DNA of 37,394 bases, from the NCBI GenBank assembly GCA_016342345.1, contig JAEINO010000038.1:1-37394 (forward strand), read 5' to 3'. The notes under the pieces were generated by a model. That model was not told the origin of the DNA and did no database searches. It saw nothing but the letters and a program-made list of their open reading frames with translations. Numbering within the stretch: position 1 is the first letter of the stretch; each line of letters begins with the position of its first letter. Positions 1 to 7,404 of the stretch are shown in pieces. Position numbers and translations under genes: made by a program. The DNA comes from Pseudodesulfovibrio sp. (lineage in GTDB: Bacteria > Desulfobacterota > Desulfovibrionia > Desulfovibrionales > Desulfovibrionaceae).

Positions 1-938
1 ATGCCATGGCGATCAAAGTCCGGGTCGTTGCCAAAGGCAATGTCGTATTCGTCCTTGTGCCGGATAAGGGACGCCATGGCCGAGGGCGATGAGCAATCCA
101 TGCGAATCTTCCCGTCCCTGTCCACGGTCATGAAGGAAAATGTCGGGTCCACGGCCTTGTTGGTGATGGTCATGTTGAGGCCATATGTTTCGGCTATGGG
201 TTCCCAGAAGGCGATGCCGGAACCGCCCATGGGGTCCACTCCGATCTTGATGCCTGCGGATTTGATGATGTTCAGGTCAACCACGTTTTTCAGGTCATCC
301 ACATAGGGGAGAATGTAATCGTAGTGTTCGACATTGTTGGATTTGAGGGCGCGTTCAAATGGGATGCGTTTGACGTCTTTCAGGTTGTCCCTGAGAATTT
401 CATTGGCGCGATTCTGGATGGCGGTGGTTGTTTCGGTTCCGGCCGGGCCGCCTTTTGGCGGGTTGTACTTGTATCCGCCATCGCGGGGCGGGTTGTGTGA
501 GGGCGTGATGACCACTCCATCGGCCAGCCCGGAGTCGCGCCCCTTGTTCCAAGTCAGGATGGCGTGGGAAATGACCGGAGTGGGCGTGTATCCCAGTCCC
601 TTCTGGACGCGGACAGTCACCGAGTTTGCCGCAAAGACTTCCAGTGCGGAGGCCAGGGCCGGTTCGGAAAGGGCGTGGGTATCCATGCCGAGGTGCAGCG
701 GGCCGTTGATTCCTCTGGCGGTTCGATATTCGCACAGGGCCTGTGAAACGGCCAGGACATGGTTTTCGTTGAAACTGGCGTCAAAGGAAGATCCACGGTG
801 CCCCGAGGTGCCGAACGAGATGAGGCAGTTCGGATCAGTCGGATCTGGCTTGGTGAGATAATAGGCGGACACGAGTCTGGGAATATTAGTGAGAATATCT
901 TGTGGTGCTGGTTTTCCGGCTAGTTCGTGCAGTGTCAT
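1..938 (-). CDS. pgm: Alpha-D-glucose phosphate phosphoglucomutase, N-terminal part (runs off window)
   Basis: This enzyme interconverts glucose 1-phosphate and glucose 6-phosphate in the cytoplasm. The first 312 codons are present and the gene continues past base 1. The phosphoserine loop TPSHNPP is visible with Ser147, close to the position in E. coli Pgm, and the metal-binding loop DPDFDRHG sits at the window edge. The substrate-side motif FGTSGHRG is near residue 43. The ATG at 938 is preceded by GGAG six bases upstream. The gene starts 12 nt after the stop of a cNMP-binding protein gene, so the two are probably co-transcribed. The usual family length is about 546 residues, so roughly 230 are missing here only because of the window boundary. 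Confidence 0.95.
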   Translation of the reverse strand, partial: MTLHELAGKPAPQDILTNIPRLVSAYYLTKPDPTDPNCLISFGTSGHRGSSFDASFNENHVLAVSQALCEYRTARGINGPLHLGMDTHALSEPALASALEVFAANSVTVRVQKGLGYTPTPVISHAILTWNKGRDSGLADGVVITPSHNPPRDGGYKYNPPKGGPAGTETTTAIQNRANEILRDNLKDVKRIPFERALKSNNVEHYDYILPYVDDLKNVVDLNIIKSAGIKIGVDPMGGSGIAFWEPIAETYGLNMTITNKAVDPTFSFMTVDRDGKIRMDCSSPSAMASLIRHKDEYDIAFGNDPDFDRHG

Positions 939-950
939 GTCTTTCTCCGA

Positions 951-1454
951 TTAATCGATGTCCATGTTTTCCAGTACGGTTTTCTGCATGTCCAGATCAG
1001 CCATGTGTTCGTTGGTTTCCCTCAGGCGTTCCACGAGAATTTGGTAGAACATCTTGTAGAAGAAGGCCTGGACTGCAAGTTTGGAACGGCCTTCCAGAAG
1101 ATCGAAGAAGCTGACGTCCAGTGCCAGACAGCGCGAATCCCGCTTTGCAACAACCGAGGCCGATCTCGGGGCTGTATCGATGATGCCCATTTCACCGAAG
1201 ACGGTGTTGGCCTTGTTCAGGACATTGACTTCCACATCGTTGACACGCACGGACAGCTTTCCGCTCATGAGAAAGAACATGCATTGTTCCAGCTCGCCCT
1301 GAGTGATGATGTTTTCCCGTTGCTCGTAATCGCGAATCGTTGCCATGGTCATGACGTCCCGTAACCGCTCGTCGCTCAGGGGGGTGAAGGCCGGGATGCT
1401 TTTGATGGCTTCCACCAGCTTCGTGTCGTTGGGGTCGAATGGTATCTGCTTCAT
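951..1454 (-). CDS. Stand-alone cyclic nucleotide-binding domain protein (copy 1)
   Basis: This 167-residue protein is almost entirely a Crp-type cNMP-binding beta-roll, with no DNA-binding helix-turn-helix or enzyme domain. The phosphate-binding cassette reads FGEMGIIDTAPRSASV, keeping the Glu and Arg that contact the cyclic nucleotide in the family. It begins with the motif FDPND shared by its two neighbours and ends in a charged, probably coiled helix. The gene starts 6 nt after the stop of copy 2 and ends 12 nt before pgm, so it lies in the middle of a compact operon. The ligand and partner are unknown. A role as an allosteric or scaffold module is inference. Confidence 0.88.
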   Translation of the reverse strand: MKQIPFDPNDTKLVEAIKSIPAFTPLSDERLRDVMTMATIRDYEQRENIITQGELEQCMFFLMSGKLSVRVNDVEVNVLNKANTVFGEMGIIDTAPRSASVVAKRDSRCLALDVSFFDLLEGRSKLAVQAFFYKMFYQILVERLRETNEHMADLDMQKTVLENMDID

Positions 1455-1460
1455 GATGGT

Positions 1461-1967
1461 TCAGAATGATGGACGTTGTACGGACAAGTCTTCCAGTTGG
1501 TTTTCAAGCTTGAGAATGCTGTTGTTGGCGTCCCGGATGCGGGCCGCCAGCATTTCCGAAAAAATGCGATAGAACAGGGCTTGGGCAGCCAGCTTGTCGA
1601 TGCCTTTCAGTCGGTCGAGAAAACTGCCATCCAGAGCCAGACACAGGGTTTCCTTTTCCGCCCTGATTGTGGCTGAACGGGGTTTTTGGTCGATGATGCC
1701 CATTTCCCCGAAGACATCGCCGAGCTTGGAAATGTAGTTTATCTCCATGCCTTCCATTTCCACCATGCAACTGCCGAGAATGAGAAAGTAGACTATTTGG
1801 TCCGTATCGCCTTCCTCAATGATTATCTCGTTCGTTTCGTAACGCCGCAATTTGGCCAGCTTGAGTACCTTGGGCAATTGGGTGATATCCATGGCGTCAA
1901 AGATCGGCATCTTTCGCAATCGAGCCAGTGTGCTCGTGTCGGTAGGGTCGAAAGCGAACTCTTTCAC
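1461..1967 (-). CDS. Stand-alone cyclic nucleotide-binding domain protein (copy 2)
   Basis: This is a 168-residue paralogue of the flanking proteins: an N-terminal FDPTD motif, a cNMP-binding fold with cassette FGEMGIIDQKPRSATI, and a C-terminal amphipathic helix. The start is placed at the GTG at 1967 because it lines up with the starts of the other copies and has GAGGA seven bases upstream. An upstream ATG at 2027 would add 20 unrelated residues with no ribosome-binding site. No effector domain is present. It is the first gene of the probable operon copy 2 - copy 1 - pgm. Confidence 0.85.
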   Translation of the reverse strand: MKEFAFDPTDTSTLARLRKMPIFDAMDITQLPKVLKLAKLRRYETNEIIIEEGDTDQIVYFLILGSCMVEMEGMEINYISKLGDVFGEMGIIDQKPRSATIRAEKETLCLALDGSFLDRLKGIDKLAAQALFYRIFSEMLAARIRDANNSILKLENQLEDLSVQRPSF

Positions 1968-2084
1968 GGTCGTATCCTCGTGATGGTTGCCTGCATGAAA
2001 GGAAATGATACACAACTTCACTGTCAATATGGCTCAAATGTTCTGTGGCGGCAAGGGTGTTGCAAAAATAGTACTGCGTCAAAG

Positions 2085-2122
2085 AATAACGCGGCGCACT
2101 TGTTTGAGCGCACCGCGTTATT
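2085..2122 (-). terminator. Rho-independent terminator after cNMP-binding copy 3
   Basis: A perfect 10-bp stem (AATAACGCGG with CCGCGTTATT, arms 2085-2094 and 2113-2122) encloses a loop that itself can pair through GCGC. On the minus strand the stem is followed by TTCTTT. It lies 15 nt past the stop of the gene at 2138-2629, so that gene is probably a separate transcription unit from the two paralogues downstream. Confidence 0.8.
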
Positions 2123-2137
2123 ACAGGATGAATCCGA

Positions 2138-2629
2138 TTATTCCTGCAGAGAATCAACCAGGGTCTGAAGGTCGTTGATCTTGGCGTTGGCCTCGCGAAG
2201 TCGTACGGCCATGACTTCGGCAAACACGCGGTACATGACGGCCTGGGTGAATATTTTGCTGGCATCGCCGAGTGATCCGATGGCCGTGTCATCAAGGGCA
2301 ACACACAATGTGGTTTTTTCCGCAGTGATTGTGGCAGATCGGGGGCTGCCATCAATGATGCCCATTTCTCCGAAGACATCGCCGAGCCTTCGAAGAGAAC
2401 CGACTTCAGTGTCTTTGATCGAGATTTTCAGCAGGCCGAAGATCAGGAAGAAAACCTGATTGTCGAATTCGCCTTCAGCAATGACTATTTCGCCCGCTTC
2501 ATATCGGCGGATGGATGCGGCGCGCATGGCTTCCCGGATGTGGTTTTCCGGCAGACTGTCGAACGCGGGAACGTTTTTCAGGCGCTCCATTATGTCATCG
2601 TTGTCGGGGTCGAAAGGAACTTCTTTCAT
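2138..2629 (-). CDS. Stand-alone cyclic nucleotide-binding domain protein (copy 3)
   Basis: This 163-residue protein is the third tandem paralogue. It shows the N-terminal FDPDN motif, the cNMP phosphate cassette FGEMGIIDGSPRSATI and a C-terminal heptad-like helix (LREANAKINDLQTLVDSL). Like its neighbours it lacks a helix-turn-helix, so it is unlikely to be a classic Crp/Fnr regulator. GAGG lies four bases before the ATG. A terminator directly downstream separates it from copies 1 and 2. The function is unknown. Conservation of the binding residues suggests that ligand sensing is retained. Confidence 0.87.
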   Translation of the reverse strand: MKEVPFDPDNDDIMERLKNVPAFDSLPENHIREAMRAASIRRYEAGEIVIAEGEFDNQVFFLIFGLLKISIKDTEVGSLRRLGDVFGEMGIIDGSPRSATITAEKTTLCVALDDTAIGSLGDASKIFTQAVMYRVFAEVMAVRLREANAKINDLQTLVDSLQE

Positions 2630-2699
2630 GGCTCCTCGCAGGATTGTGGTTCAGATGTACTTAGTCATCTTTGCCACAAGAGAGAAATGAAATCGAGTA

Positions 2700-3938
2700 T
2701 TATTTCGATATGGTGGAGAGCATCCTGATTCGTTCCAGTACAGGTGGATGCCCATATTCGAGCCATACGGTCAGAGGATGCGGCGTGAGGTCTGACAGAT
2801 TGTTGACCGACAGTTTCTTGAGTGCCGAAATCATGGCCTTGGGTTTGCCCGTTGTTTCGGAGGCGTACAAGTCTGCTTCGAATTCGTGTTTGCGAGACAT
2901 CAGGTTGGAGGCCACGGACAGAACGAGCGACACTGGCGTATAGAGCAGGATGAAGAAGATCAATCCAGCATAGATGCTCATGTGTTCCATGCCAAATGCG
3001 GCAAACAGGCCGGGTGAATCGAGGAAAATGTTCATGAGATAGAAGATGATTCCGGTCTTGAGAACGCCGGCAATCAGTCTTTTCTTTATATGGCCGCGCT
3101 TGGAATGACCCACCTCGTGGGCCAGGACCGATACTATTTCCTCAATTGTTTGGTTGTTGATCAGCGTGTCAAAGAGCGCGATGCGCTTGCGCTTGCCAAA
3201 GCCCGTGAAAAATGCGTTGCTTTTGGTGGATCTTTTGGAGCCGTCCACGACGAAAATGCCGGAAAGTTCAAATCCTGTGTCATGGGCGTATGCCTCAAGG
3301 GTTTGGCGTAATTCGCCATCCTCGAGGGGAGTGAATTTGTTGAAAATGGGGAGTATCCAGGTGGGCGCGACATAGGTCAGTCCCAAGGTGAAGACAACGG
3401 CGAATCCCCAGCACAGGAGCCAGGCGTTGGGGCCGGTCTTTTGCAGGAAGAACAGAATTGCGGCAATCATCACACCGCCGATGGCCATGGACAGGATGAA
3501 ACTTTTGATTCGGTCGGAGATGAACGTGCCGATGGTTGTGGTGTTGAAGCCGAACCGTTTTTCCAGCACGAAAGTATGGTAGACTTCAAAGGGAAGCCCC
3601 ACAATTCCGCTGATCAGGCTGAGGGAGCCGATATAGACGAGCCCGGTTGGGACGGGCCCCATATCAAGTGAGCGGACCATGATGTCGAGCCAGTTGAAGC
3701 TCCCTGCCAGTATAAAGCCAATGGTCAGCGCGGTGTTGATGGTGTCGGCGACCACGGAAAATTGCATGGAAGCCCGAGTGTAGCTCCGGGACTTGGCATA
3801 TGTTTCGCTGTCGATGGTGTCGGCAAATTCGATGGGCGGTTGTGATGCCTGGGCTTTGACGTTCAGGAGTTTGGAGAGCGCGCCGAGCAGCCATGAGCCA
3901 AGGAGTGAGGCGATGATGACTGCGAGGTAGACGTTCAT
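2700..3938 (-). CDS. M48-family membrane zinc metallopeptidase, Ste24/CAAX-protease type
   Basis: This 412-residue polytopic membrane protease has the zinc motif HEVGH at residues 274-278, embedded in the Ste24-type context (VLAHEVGHSKRGH). The downstream Glu of the third zinc ligand is probably in the HEFEADLYA segment. Several hydrophobic segments flank the catalytic part, and an N-terminal membrane helix begins at residue 3. The chosen ATG at 3938 has AGGAA about eight bases upstream. A longer frame to 4073 would add 45 residues that read antisense into the neighbouring gene and is rejected. The bacterial function is usually inferred as membrane-protein quality control, and the substrate is unknown here. 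Confidence 0.93.
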   Translation of the reverse strand: MNVYLAVIIASLLGSWLLGALSKLLNVKAQASQPPIEFADTIDSETYAKSRSYTRASMQFSVVADTINTALTIGFILAGSFNWLDIMVRSLDMGPVPTGLVYIGSLSLISGIVGLPFEVYHTFVLEKRFGFNTTTIGTFISDRIKSFILSMAIGGVMIAAILFFLQKTGPNAWLLCWGFAVVFTLGLTYVAPTWILPIFNKFTPLEDGELRQTLEAYAHDTGFELSGIFVVDGSKRSTKSNAFFTGFGKRKRIALFDTLINNQTIEEIVSVLAHEVGHSKRGHIKKRLIAGVLKTGIIFYLMNIFLDSPGLFAAFGMEHMSIYAGLIFFILLYTPVSLVLSVASNLMSRKHEFEADLYASETTGKPKAMISALKKLSVNNLSDLTPHPLTVWLEYGHPPVLERIRMLSTISK

Positions 3939-3964
3939 GTGAAGTTCCTGAAAAGGGTGAAATG

Positions 3965-4756
3965 ATGATTGCAAATGATGCTGTATTGTTTTTTGCCGGG
4001 GAACTGGCGGAGCTCCTGACGTACCCGGACTGCGCCGGGATTGTACGTTATCCGGTGGGCCGCCGTGCGTCAATAAAGGATGTCATTGAGGCCATGGGGG
4101 TGCCTCATGCCGAGGTTTACGCCATTCATTCCAGAGGCGTTGTCCATGATTTTGGTCTGCTGCTCGAACATGGCATGTCTGTCGCGCTCTTGCCAGCCGG
4201 ACTTGCGCCGGAATATCCCGTTGATGTGACATTGCCGACGATTCTCAGACCAACCCCGTTCGATTCGCTCCGATTTCTTGTGGACGAAAATGTTGCCGGA
4301 CTTGTGCCGCTTTTGCGTGCGCTCGGATTTGATACTGTCCATGATCGATTCTGGAGCGACGAGGAAATGGCAGAGCGTGCAGTTCGTGAGGGACGGGTTG
4401 TGCTTTCGCGGAGCAGGGCGTTACTTAAGCGGACAGCCATTGTCTACGGTCGTCTGATTCGGACGCAGGTCGTGGAGGAGCAACTTCTGGAGGTTTTAGG
4501 TCATTTCAGGATCAGTTCGATGGATCGGATTTTTTCTCGTTGTCTGTGCTGCAATGAGGTTCTCAAGCCAGTGGATAAAAAGGAAATACTGGAACGACTT
4601 GAACCGAAGACACGTAAATATTTTGACGATTTCATGATATGTTCAATTTGTGACCGCATTTTTTGGCGTGGTTCTCATCATCAAAAACTCATGGAGCGAT
4701 TTGCTCGACTCGGGATTATGGCTGGCCCGGAAGCCGGGCAGAGTGCGCCAACATAG
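3965..4756 (+). CDS. Mut7-C RNase domain protein with N-terminal ubiquitin-like domain
   Basis: This 263-residue protein has two parts. An N-terminal ThiS/ubiquitin-like segment covers roughly residues 1-90 (GRRASIKDVIEAMGVPHAEV, ending LLPAG). A PIN-like Mut7-C domain follows (FLVDENVAGLVPLLRALGFDT, then VVLSRSRALLKR). The C-terminus carries a zinc-ribbon-like pair, CLCC near residue 197 and CSIC near 230. The start could be the ATG at 3962 or 3965. The latter has better spacing from the AGGG at 3954-3957. The gene is divergent from the Ste24-type protease with about 26 bases between start codons. The proposed role in RNA turnover or repair comes from family annotation. Confidence 0.88.
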   Translation: MIANDAVLFFAGELAELLTYPDCAGIVRYPVGRRASIKDVIEAMGVPHAEVYAIHSRGVVHDFGLLLEHGMSVALLPAGLAPEYPVDVTLPTILRPTPFDSLRFLVDENVAGLVPLLRALGFDTVHDRFWSDEEMAERAVREGRVVLSRSRALLKRTAIVYGRLIRTQVVEEQLLEVLGHFRISSMDRIFSRCLCCNEVLKPVDKKEILERLEPKTRKYFDDFMICSICDRIFWRGSHHQKLMERFARLGIMAGPEAGQSAPT

Positions 4757-4844
4757 TGATATTCAAAGGCCCTTGCCAAAAATAAACGCCTGTATTACTT
4801 TATGGATTAGCAGATAATGACAAAAACGCGAAAATCAGGAATCA

Positions 4845-5714
4845 ATGCCAGCCAACAAGCCGACCGCCAAGAGCATTCGTGAAGATATCGCACGGGCACG
4901 CGCCTATGCGAACAAGAGCGATTATTTGAAGACACTCGGTTGTCTGGCAAGTGCCATTCGTGGTTTGGCTGGCAGCCAGGTCTTTGGTGCAGAGAAATTC
5001 GAGATACACGCCCATCTTGACGAGGCCCTGCGGGATCTCAACAAGATGAAGATGATACGGAAGCTCTTCCCTGCCGGGTTGAATTATAAGAAGGGTAAGG
5101 AGAAAACCTTTTATCAAACCTTGATGCGGCTGCACAAGAAGCTCGGCGAAGCCATGGAAAAAGCCCGGGTGACCAAGCTTCGCAAGCGGTTGGGGGTGCT
5201 TGACGACAACATGATCAAGGCTGCCAATCTGGTCAAGGCAGACAACAAGCTCGAAGCCCGCAAGCTGTATCGCAAGATAGCGGAATATTTTCAGGATATC
5301 GAAGGTATTGATTCCGATATCGGCAATCGTCTGACGACCTTTGGCATGTTTCCCGAGGCCATCGAGTATTTGACCAAGGCTCTTTCTGTTTATCCTAGCG
5401 ATGTTCGGGCTCATAACGCCCTCATACTCTGTTATGAAGGTATGAACGAAGTTGATAAAGCCATGGAAGCCATCAAGGATGCCATGCGTCGATTGGGTGG
5501 CAGCGAGGGTTTGTACCTGCGTTTGGCCAAGCTCCATTTCAAGAAGCTTGAATGGGGCGAGGTCTATAACAATGCCAAGGCTGCCCTGGATAAAAATCCG
5601 CTCAATTCCGAAGCTGCCAAGCTCGTCAAGAGAGCCGAACCAAAGGTTTTCACCGGCACCAAAGCCCAATCCACAAACGGTGCTCCCAAGAAAAATCATG
5701 ATTTGACCTTCTAG
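4845..5714 (+). CDS. Tetratricopeptide-repeat protein
   Basis: This 289-residue soluble protein has no signal peptide. The C-terminal half shows helical TPR units: one around residues 165-200 (GMFPEAIEYLTKALSVYP), the next containing YEGMNEVDKAMEAIKDAM, and a third ending in AKAALDKNPLNSEA. The N-terminal half is a basic helical region. AGGA lies just upstream of the ATG. An intrinsic terminator follows. TPR folds mediate protein-protein contacts, but no partner can be named from the context. The 88 bases between it and the Mut7-C gene are AT-rich and could hold its promoter. Confidence 0.85.
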   Translation: MPANKPTAKSIREDIARARAYANKSDYLKTLGCLASAIRGLAGSQVFGAEKFEIHAHLDEALRDLNKMKMIRKLFPAGLNYKKGKEKTFYQTLMRLHKKLGEAMEKARVTKLRKRLGVLDDNMIKAANLVKADNKLEARKLYRKIAEYFQDIEGIDSDIGNRLTTFGMFPEAIEYLTKALSVYPSDVRAHNALILCYEGMNEVDKAMEAIKDAMRRLGGSEGLYLRLAKLHFKKLEWGEVYNNAKAALDKNPLNSEAAKLVKRAEPKVFTGTKAQSTNGAPKKNHDLTF

Positions 5715-5743
5715 CTATGGCTCCCTGTCAGTCTGATTTCATG

Positions 5744-5769
5744 ACATCGCTCATTGCGGTGTTTTTTTT
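5744..5769 (+). terminator. Rho-independent terminator after the TPR gene
   Basis: A 7-bp stem (ACATCGC with GCGGTGT, one G-T pair, loop TCATT, 5744-5762) is followed by a run of T. It sits 30 nt past the TPR stop. Its T run reaches the last codons of the convergent NHL gene, so the two units end on top of each other. Confidence 0.75.
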
Positions 5770-6241
5770 ATTGTATTTCCACAATATCCTTGCGATTCAC
5801 TTTGATTATCGTGCCTTTCCCCGTGGCAATGACCAACCCTCCATCGCGGTCGATTTCCAGGCCCATGGGACGGGAGTCGCAGCGATAGATGCTTGCGACC
5901 GTGCCATCCAGCGAGACGAGGTAGATTGTTCCTTTCATGGTGCTGACAAAGACATTGCGCAGTTTGTCCACGGCCAGGGCGGTCGGGGTCCCCGGCACTG
6001 TTCCGAGCAGGATGGGGCTGACATTCGGAGGCAGACAGAAAATGTTTCCAGTGCTGCTGTCCGCTGTATAGATGTTGCATCGGTTGTCCATTGCAAGACC
6101 CACAGGGTTGATATTCGCGGAATTCAGAATTTGTCCGACTGATCCCTGTGCCTGAGCGGTCACGGCCACCATGGCGATGGTCATGATCAATGCAGTGGCA
6201 ATAATTGTAGCAAGCACTTTGGATAATGGCGTTCTTTTCAT
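5768..6241 (-). CDS. Small secreted NHL-repeat-like protein
   Basis: This 157-residue precursor has a clear Sec signal peptide (MKRTPLSKVLATIIATALIM, ending near AQA at residue 31). The mature part has about three NHL/beta-propeller-like blades, visible as repeats of the type PVGLAMDNRCNIYTAD, PTALAVDKLRNVFVS and PMGLEIDRDGGLVIA. Three blades are too few for a closed propeller, so it may oligomerise or be a truncated family member. AAGGAGG six bases before the ATG is a strong ribosome-binding site. It is divergent from a LysR gene, a typical arrangement for a LysR target. That regulatory link is inference. Confidence 0.8.
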   Translation of the reverse strand: MKRTPLSKVLATIIATALIMTIAMVAVTAQAQGSVGQILNSANINPVGLAMDNRCNIYTADSSTGNIFCLPPNVSPILLGTVPGTPTALAVDKLRNVFVSTMKGTIYLVSLDGTVASIYRCDSRPMGLEIDRDGGLVIATGKGTIIKVNRKDIVEIQ

Positions 6242-6293
6242 TTTCTGCCTCCTTGTTTCTGATATCTCGAAGCTATGTGTGAGGTATCGATAT

Positions 6294-6337
6294 GTCCAAT
6301 ATATATTTACACGACTATTGATATGAGATACGTCTCA
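6294..6337. promoter_or_regulatory. Candidate operator/promoter between the NHL gene and LysR gene 1
   Basis: The 13-mer GTCCAATATATAT (6294-6306) recurs exactly upstream of the second LysR gene at 7349-7361. A second signal, the inverted repeat TGAGA-TACG-TCTCA (6324-6337), sits immediately before the LysR start. Both lie in the intergenic space of a divergent pair, where LysR operators are normally found. The AT-rich core could also serve as a -10 box. Confidence 0.5.
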
Positions 6338-6340
6338 ATC

Positions 6341-7231
6341 ATGGAATTCAGACAACTCAAGTATTTTATTGCGGTGGCAGAGGAATTGCATTTTGGGCGG
6401 GCTGCCGAGCGGTGTCATATAGCCCAGCCTCCTTTGTCCCAGCAGATCAAGCGACTGGAGGAGGAACTTGGTGTCATGCTGCTGGAAAGGACCAGTCGAA
6501 AGGTTTCGCTGACGCCCGAGGGGGCCGAGTTTCTTGATCGGGTCCGTGAAGTTTTTGGACGGATGGACGAGGCCGTTGATCGGGTCAAATCCATGTCTCG
6601 CGGTGAGGAGGGGTGTTTGCGCGTGGGATTCATCGGCCCGGCTTCGCTCAGTTCGTTGCCCCAGGCAATCCGGTGTTTCAGGGATGCGAACCCGCGTATC
6701 AAGCTGGATTTTTCGGCAAAATCCACCACCGAACAGCTTCCAATGCTGCGTGGCGACCGTCTCGATATAGCCTTTGTCCGTCTTTTTGGTCATGACGTAG
6801 AAAAGTTGGAGCAGATGGTTTTTTTGCGAGAACCATATGTTCTTGCTCTGCCTCAGGGACACAGATTTGAAGCTCTGGAGCGAGTGGATATCCTGCAGCT
6901 TGACGGAGAGCCTTTGATTTTTAATCAGCGTATTGCCCAACCTGCGCTTTATAGATCCCTTATGGGGTCTTTCCATAAGGCCGGATTCATGCCCAATATC
7001 GTGCAGGAGGTGAACACCGAGCAGTCCACCATTGCCCTTGTCTCTACCGGCCTTGGTATGGCTCTGGTTCCGGCATCCAGTGCAGGCGATCAGCGAGCAG
7101 GCGTGATTTTTCGTCCTCTTGATGGCGACCTGCCCAACTGGGAAATTACAGCTCTCTGGAAATCCCGAAAGGAAACCGAGCTTCTCAGGCGTTTCCTCGC
7201 GGTTGTGACCGAGTTTCGTGAATTGAATTAG
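6341..7231 (+). CDS. LysR-family transcriptional regulator 1
   Basis: This 296-residue protein has an N-terminal winged helix-turn-helix (MEFRQLKYFIAVAEELHFGR, AERCHIAQPPLSQQIKRLEE) and a C-terminal periplasmic-binding-protein-like effector domain from about residue 90. The helix-turn-helix resembles the CatM/BenM/CbnR branch of LysR regulators. The ATG at 6341 is chosen by alignment with its paralogue at 7405, because upstream in-frame starts add residues not shared by it. No good Shine-Dalgarno site is seen at this start. The inducer is unknown. Autoregulation and control of the divergent NHL gene are plausible. Confidence 0.93.
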   Translation: MEFRQLKYFIAVAEELHFGRAAERCHIAQPPLSQQIKRLEEELGVMLLERTSRKVSLTPEGAEFLDRVREVFGRMDEAVDRVKSMSRGEEGCLRVGFIGPASLSSLPQAIRCFRDANPRIKLDFSAKSTTEQLPMLRGDRLDIAFVRLFGHDVEKLEQMVFLREPYVLALPQGHRFEALERVDILQLDGEPLIFNQRIAQPALYRSLMGSFHKAGFMPNIVQEVNTEQSTIALVSTGLGMALVPASSAGDQRAGVIFRPLDGDLPNWEITALWKSRKETELLRRFLAVVTEFRELN

Positions 7232-7327
7232 CTTGGCCTGCTTGCCGTGCTGGGACACTTCGTGTTTTCGGGCCATTGGGATTTCTCCATGTTCATTTCG
7301 AGACTTGCAATTGATTATTCCTTTAAG

Positions 7328-7361
7328 TATGTCCAAAAAAAATGAGACGTCCAATATATAT
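7328..7361. promoter_or_regulatory. Candidate operator upstream of LysR gene 2
   Basis: Two GTCCAA units occur here. TATGTCCAA (7328-7336) matches the start of the block before LysR gene 1, and GTCCAATATATAT (7349-7361) matches its core exactly. They lie 44-77 bases before the start codon. Shared sites suggest cross- or autoregulation of the two paralogues, which is inference. Confidence 0.45.
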
Positions 7362-7404
7362 AAAGTGGCGTTACGATACTTTTTACGTATGATAAGGGGT
7401 GACC

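Noticed and set aside
2041-2065. Possible sigma-54 promoter (TGGCGGC ... TTGC) upstream of the cNMP-binding operon
   Set aside because: The GG-to-GC spacing is 13 rather than 10 bases, and it points away from the minus-strand genes.
3939-4073. Upstream extension of the Ste24-type protease to 4073
   Set aside because: The extra 45 residues overlap the divergent Mut7-C coding region. The ATG at 3938 has a good ribosome-binding site and starts a membrane helix.
6335-7354. Minus-strand open frame of 339 codons opposite LysR gene 1
   Set aside because: It covers the LysR coding region in antisense and shows no domain. The third-position bias fits the LysR frame.
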